Shown in pieces: positions 62,483 to 64,000 of a stretch of DNA of 64,000 bases (positions are counted from its first letter, which is position 1; every line of letters starts with the position of its first letter). The notes under the pieces were generated by a model. That model was not told where the DNA came from. It worked only from the letters and a program-made list of their open reading frames with translations, and did not search any database. This stretch comes from Streptomyces natalensis ATCC 27448 (GTDB taxonomy: Bacteria > Actinomycetota > Actinomycetes > Streptomycetales > Streptomycetaceae). Both the position numbers and the translations under genes were made by a program. Location: NCBI RefSeq assembly GCF_000935125.1, contig NZ_JRKI01000027.1, forward strand, positions 147,507 to 211,506, read 5' to 3'.

Positions 62483-62591
62483 TGAGCTATGACTGCGCCA
62501 AGGCGGCGTGACACCGGCATCACGGCGGACGGACACTGGCACATTGATCCCCGCGCCGCGCGCGTCGCGGTAGCTCACTGCGAAGCACAGG

Positions 62592-62608
62592 AGTGCTGGT
62601 CATAGCCA
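62592..62608. repeat. internal copy of the IS left-end sequence (17 bp, direct repeat of 60655-60671)
   Basis: agtgctggtcatagcca occurs here and next to the left terminus. The bases just before it (tgcgaagcacagg) look like a decayed form of tgttgcgaaag, as if this is the original left end of the IS and the outer one was gained with the cargo. Confidence 0.8.
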
Positions 62609-63470
62609 CTCGTTGATGGCTGCGACCAGCGCGGTCGCGTAGTAGCGGACGGCGAGTTTGTCGTACCCTGTGGCGACCGCGCGATGGCGCTTGAGCCGGT
62701 TGATCCCGCACTCCACCTCGTGCCGCTCCTTGTAATCGTCCTTGTCGAACTTCGGCGGGCGGCCGCCTCGGGAGCCGAGCTTCTGACGGTTGCGGACCTG
62801 GTCAGCCTTCTCCGGGATGGTGCACTGCACGCCGCGTCGGCGCAGATAGGCGCGGTTCGCCCGGGACCCGTAGGCCCGGTCGGCGCGGACCTTGGCCGGT
62901 CGGGTGCGCGGTCGGCCCGGTTTGGTCCGCGGCACGCGGATGCCGTCCAGAACCGGCTGGAACTGGGGCTGTCGTGCCGCTGGCCGGCAGTGATGAGCAG
63001 GGAAAGGGGCTTCTGTCCCTGCTCGACCGCCAAGTGCAGCTTGGTGGTCAACCCGCCGCGCGAGCGCCCGAGACCGTGGTCGTCAGGCTCGGTATCGACC
63101 CCTCCGGGAGGCGTTTGGAGATCCCCTTTTTACGCGCCCCGGCGGCGTGCTGGTGGGCACGGGCGACGGTGGATTCCACGCTCACATCCCACGTGATCAG
63201 GCCCTTTGCGTCAGCCTCGGCCTGTAGCTGCTCGAAGATCCGCTTCCAGGCGCCATCACGCTGCCATCGCCGGAACAAGTCGTAGGCCCGGTCCCACGGC
63301 CCGTACCGCTCCGGAACGTCACGCCAGGGCGCGCCGGTTCGGGTACGCCACCGTATGCCGTTGATCAGCTGCCGATAAGTCCAGGTCCGTGGGCGGCCCG
63401 GCTTCTTGCCCACTGGCAGCAATGGTTCCAGTCGTGACCACTGGCCGTTCGTCAGATCGCCTCGTCCCAC
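62600..63470 (-). pseudogene. IS5-family transposase with two frame breaks
   Basis: 5' part (63470-63048): LTNGQWSRLEPLLPVGKKPGRPRTWTYRQLINGIRWRTRTGAPWRDVPERYG and WDVSVESTVARAHQHAAGARKKG with the first Asp. A frame change near 63118 at GGAGGGGT may be the programmed shift used by this subgroup or a one-base loss. The next part reads TTKLHLAVEQGQKPLSLLITAGQRHDSP and breaks again near 62965 (four C where five are expected). The last part gives RADRAYGSRANRAYLRRRG and ERHEVECGINRLKRHRAVATGYDKLAVRYYATA with the other Asp and the Glu. Two shifts in one gene make it probably inactive, although the inverted repeats are intact and could be used in trans. Confidence 0.85.
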
Positions 63471-63515
63471 GCCCCATGATCATCCACGACCTTGATCCAC
63501 TTTCGCAACAGGCCC

Positions 63516-63702
63516 TAGTGCCAACGAAGTCGTGGACCCTACATTTACGGCTGGGGTTGGAAGCTGACCACTGGACTCGAAACATCCCCGTGATCGAGCC
63601 AGCGGTCGTGCCCTTCAAAGACCGACACTCGCCCCCACGCACCTGAGCCGGTCTAGCCGAATTGTCAGATACACAGGGCCACATGATTGCTACGGTCCGG
63701 AC
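63516..63702. other. short intergenic region
   Basis: Between the IS and the last gene. A seven-codon frame (ATG 63683, MIATVRT) ends overlapping the next ATG; too short to judge. Confidence 0.3.
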
Positions 63703-64000
63703 ATGACGCTGCTTGCACCTCGTGCTGTTGATCTTCGTCAAGAACCAGTCGAGGAGGTGCTGAAGCGTGTGGAGCGATCACTTCAGGTGCATCTCGACCG
63801 GGAAACGGTGGTGTGCAAGCGCCGGTCGGTCGGGGCGCGGACGGATCGCGAGACGTGGGTACGGATTGAACGGCGTGGGTTCGACCGGATCAGCGCCCAG
63901 GGGTGGAACGGCCCGGAATCCTCAGCCGTCCTGAGCGGCGTCGCCCTCCCCCAGTGGTACGCGGGGTTCGCCTGGCGTGAACCCCGCGAGCCAGTGATGT
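63703..64000 (+). CDS. 5' part of an unidentified gene, cut by the window edge
   Basis: The open frame from ATG 63703 runs to the last base with 99 codons and no stop. DLRQEPVEEVLKRVERSLQVHLDRETVVCKRRSVGARTDRETWVRIERRGFDRI is helix then beta and reads like the N-lobe of a phosphotransferase or kinase-like protein, but I do not recognise the family with confidence. Third-position bias supports coding. Confidence 0.65.
   Translation, partial: MTLLAPRAVDLRQEPVEEVLKRVERSLQVHLDRETVVCKRRSVGARTDRETWVRIERRGFDRISAQGWNGPESSAVLSGVALPQWYAGFAWREPREPVM

Larger units (their letters stand above)
60641..63515. mobile_element. IS5-family (IS427-like) element with two cargo genes
   Basis: gggcctgttgcgaaagtg at 60641-60658 is repeated as its exact complement at 63498-63515. 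CTAG occurs at both outer borders (60638-60641 and 63515-63518), giving a TA or CTAG target duplication. The transposase occupies the right third; a dihydroxyphthalate-decarboxylase-like gene and a TetR gene lie between it and the left end. A plain IS of this kind would be about 900 bp; this is 2875 bp. The 17-bp sequence next to the left end (60655-60671) recurs at 62592-62608 where the normal IS sequence resumes, which marks how cargo was inserted or how the end was duplicated. Confidence 0.85.

Overview
The window is high-GC actinobacterial DNA, almost certainly a Streptomyces chromosome (or a very close relative). Supporting signs are strong G/C bias at third codon positions, many GTG starts, ATGA start/stop overlaps, and Streptomyces-type families: DUF6296, DUF2277, an AlkB dioxygenase, class F sortase, CYP107-like P450, fused UreAB, and IS5-family elements with CTAG/TA or TNA targets. 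No tRNA, rRNA or CRISPR array was seen. The content reads as accessory (arm-like): mostly single genes and short operons, with at least three IS-derived loci, one MITE and nine genes or gene fragments that are deleted, frameshifted or truncated.

Layout. 0-6.7 kb: a fold-back MITE abuts a GT-B glycosyltransferase; a gutted PIG-L deacetylase, a coiled-coil/winged-helix protein, a patatin, an SGNH hydrolase, an FMN reductase and a luciferase-like remnant follow. 6.9-13 kb: PBP4-type DD-carboxypeptidase, a large DUF4132 protein, a nitrilase-family amidase and a FadR-type regulator with a palindromic operator. 13.1-18 kb: class F sortase next to a Gly/His/Asp-rich secreted protein with a C-terminal membrane anchor, a GNAT-AAA ATPase fusion, and a secreted RlpA-like protein. 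18.1-23.7 kb: P450, Asp/Glu racemase, beta-lactamase-like hydrolase, VOC protein.

23.8-26.1 kb is a TIR-bounded, TTA-flanked IS5 (IS1031-like) unit carrying an MFS exporter between its left end and its transposase. 26.2-29.5 kb holds a GNAT enzyme, broken AroM and ATP-grasp-like fragments and a flavin monooxygenase. 29.7-34.6 kb is a urease operon (ureAB-ureC-ureF-ureG-ureD) on the minus strand in which ureG has lost about 125 codons between the P-loop and the NKxD motif. 35.2-40.2 kb: AlkB with an upstream perfect palindrome, DUF2277, Tat-exported nuclease/phosphatase, flavin reductase, large serine recombinase.

40.2-48.7 kb is a divergent cluster that looks like an uncharacterised catabolic or tailoring pathway: broken GMC oxidoreductase, two SnoaL-like proteins, a benzoylformate-decarboxylase-like ThDP enzyme and a PfpI/DJ-1 protein on one side; a frameshifted ankyrin gene, a muconolactone-isomerase-like protein, a double EthD protein, two more SnoaL-like proteins and an alpha/beta hydrolase with a Cys in the nucleophile elbow on the other, closed by a strong terminator. 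48.7-50.8 kb couples a UBP-type zinc finger to a response-regulator/thioredoxin-reductase fusion. 50.9-57.8 kb has three related-looking membrane proteins, a small helical protein and a WXG100-like protein, with a decayed IS5 inside. 58.1-60.5 kb is an operon of duplicated YbjQ-like proteins. 60.6-63.5 kb is a second IS5-family unit (different subgroup) with cargo: a 4,5-dihydroxyphthalate-decarboxylase/NMT1-like protein and a divergent TetR repressor with two operator-like palindromes. A final partial gene runs off the right edge. The two cargo-carrying IS5 units and the naturally deleted ureG are the strongest observations.
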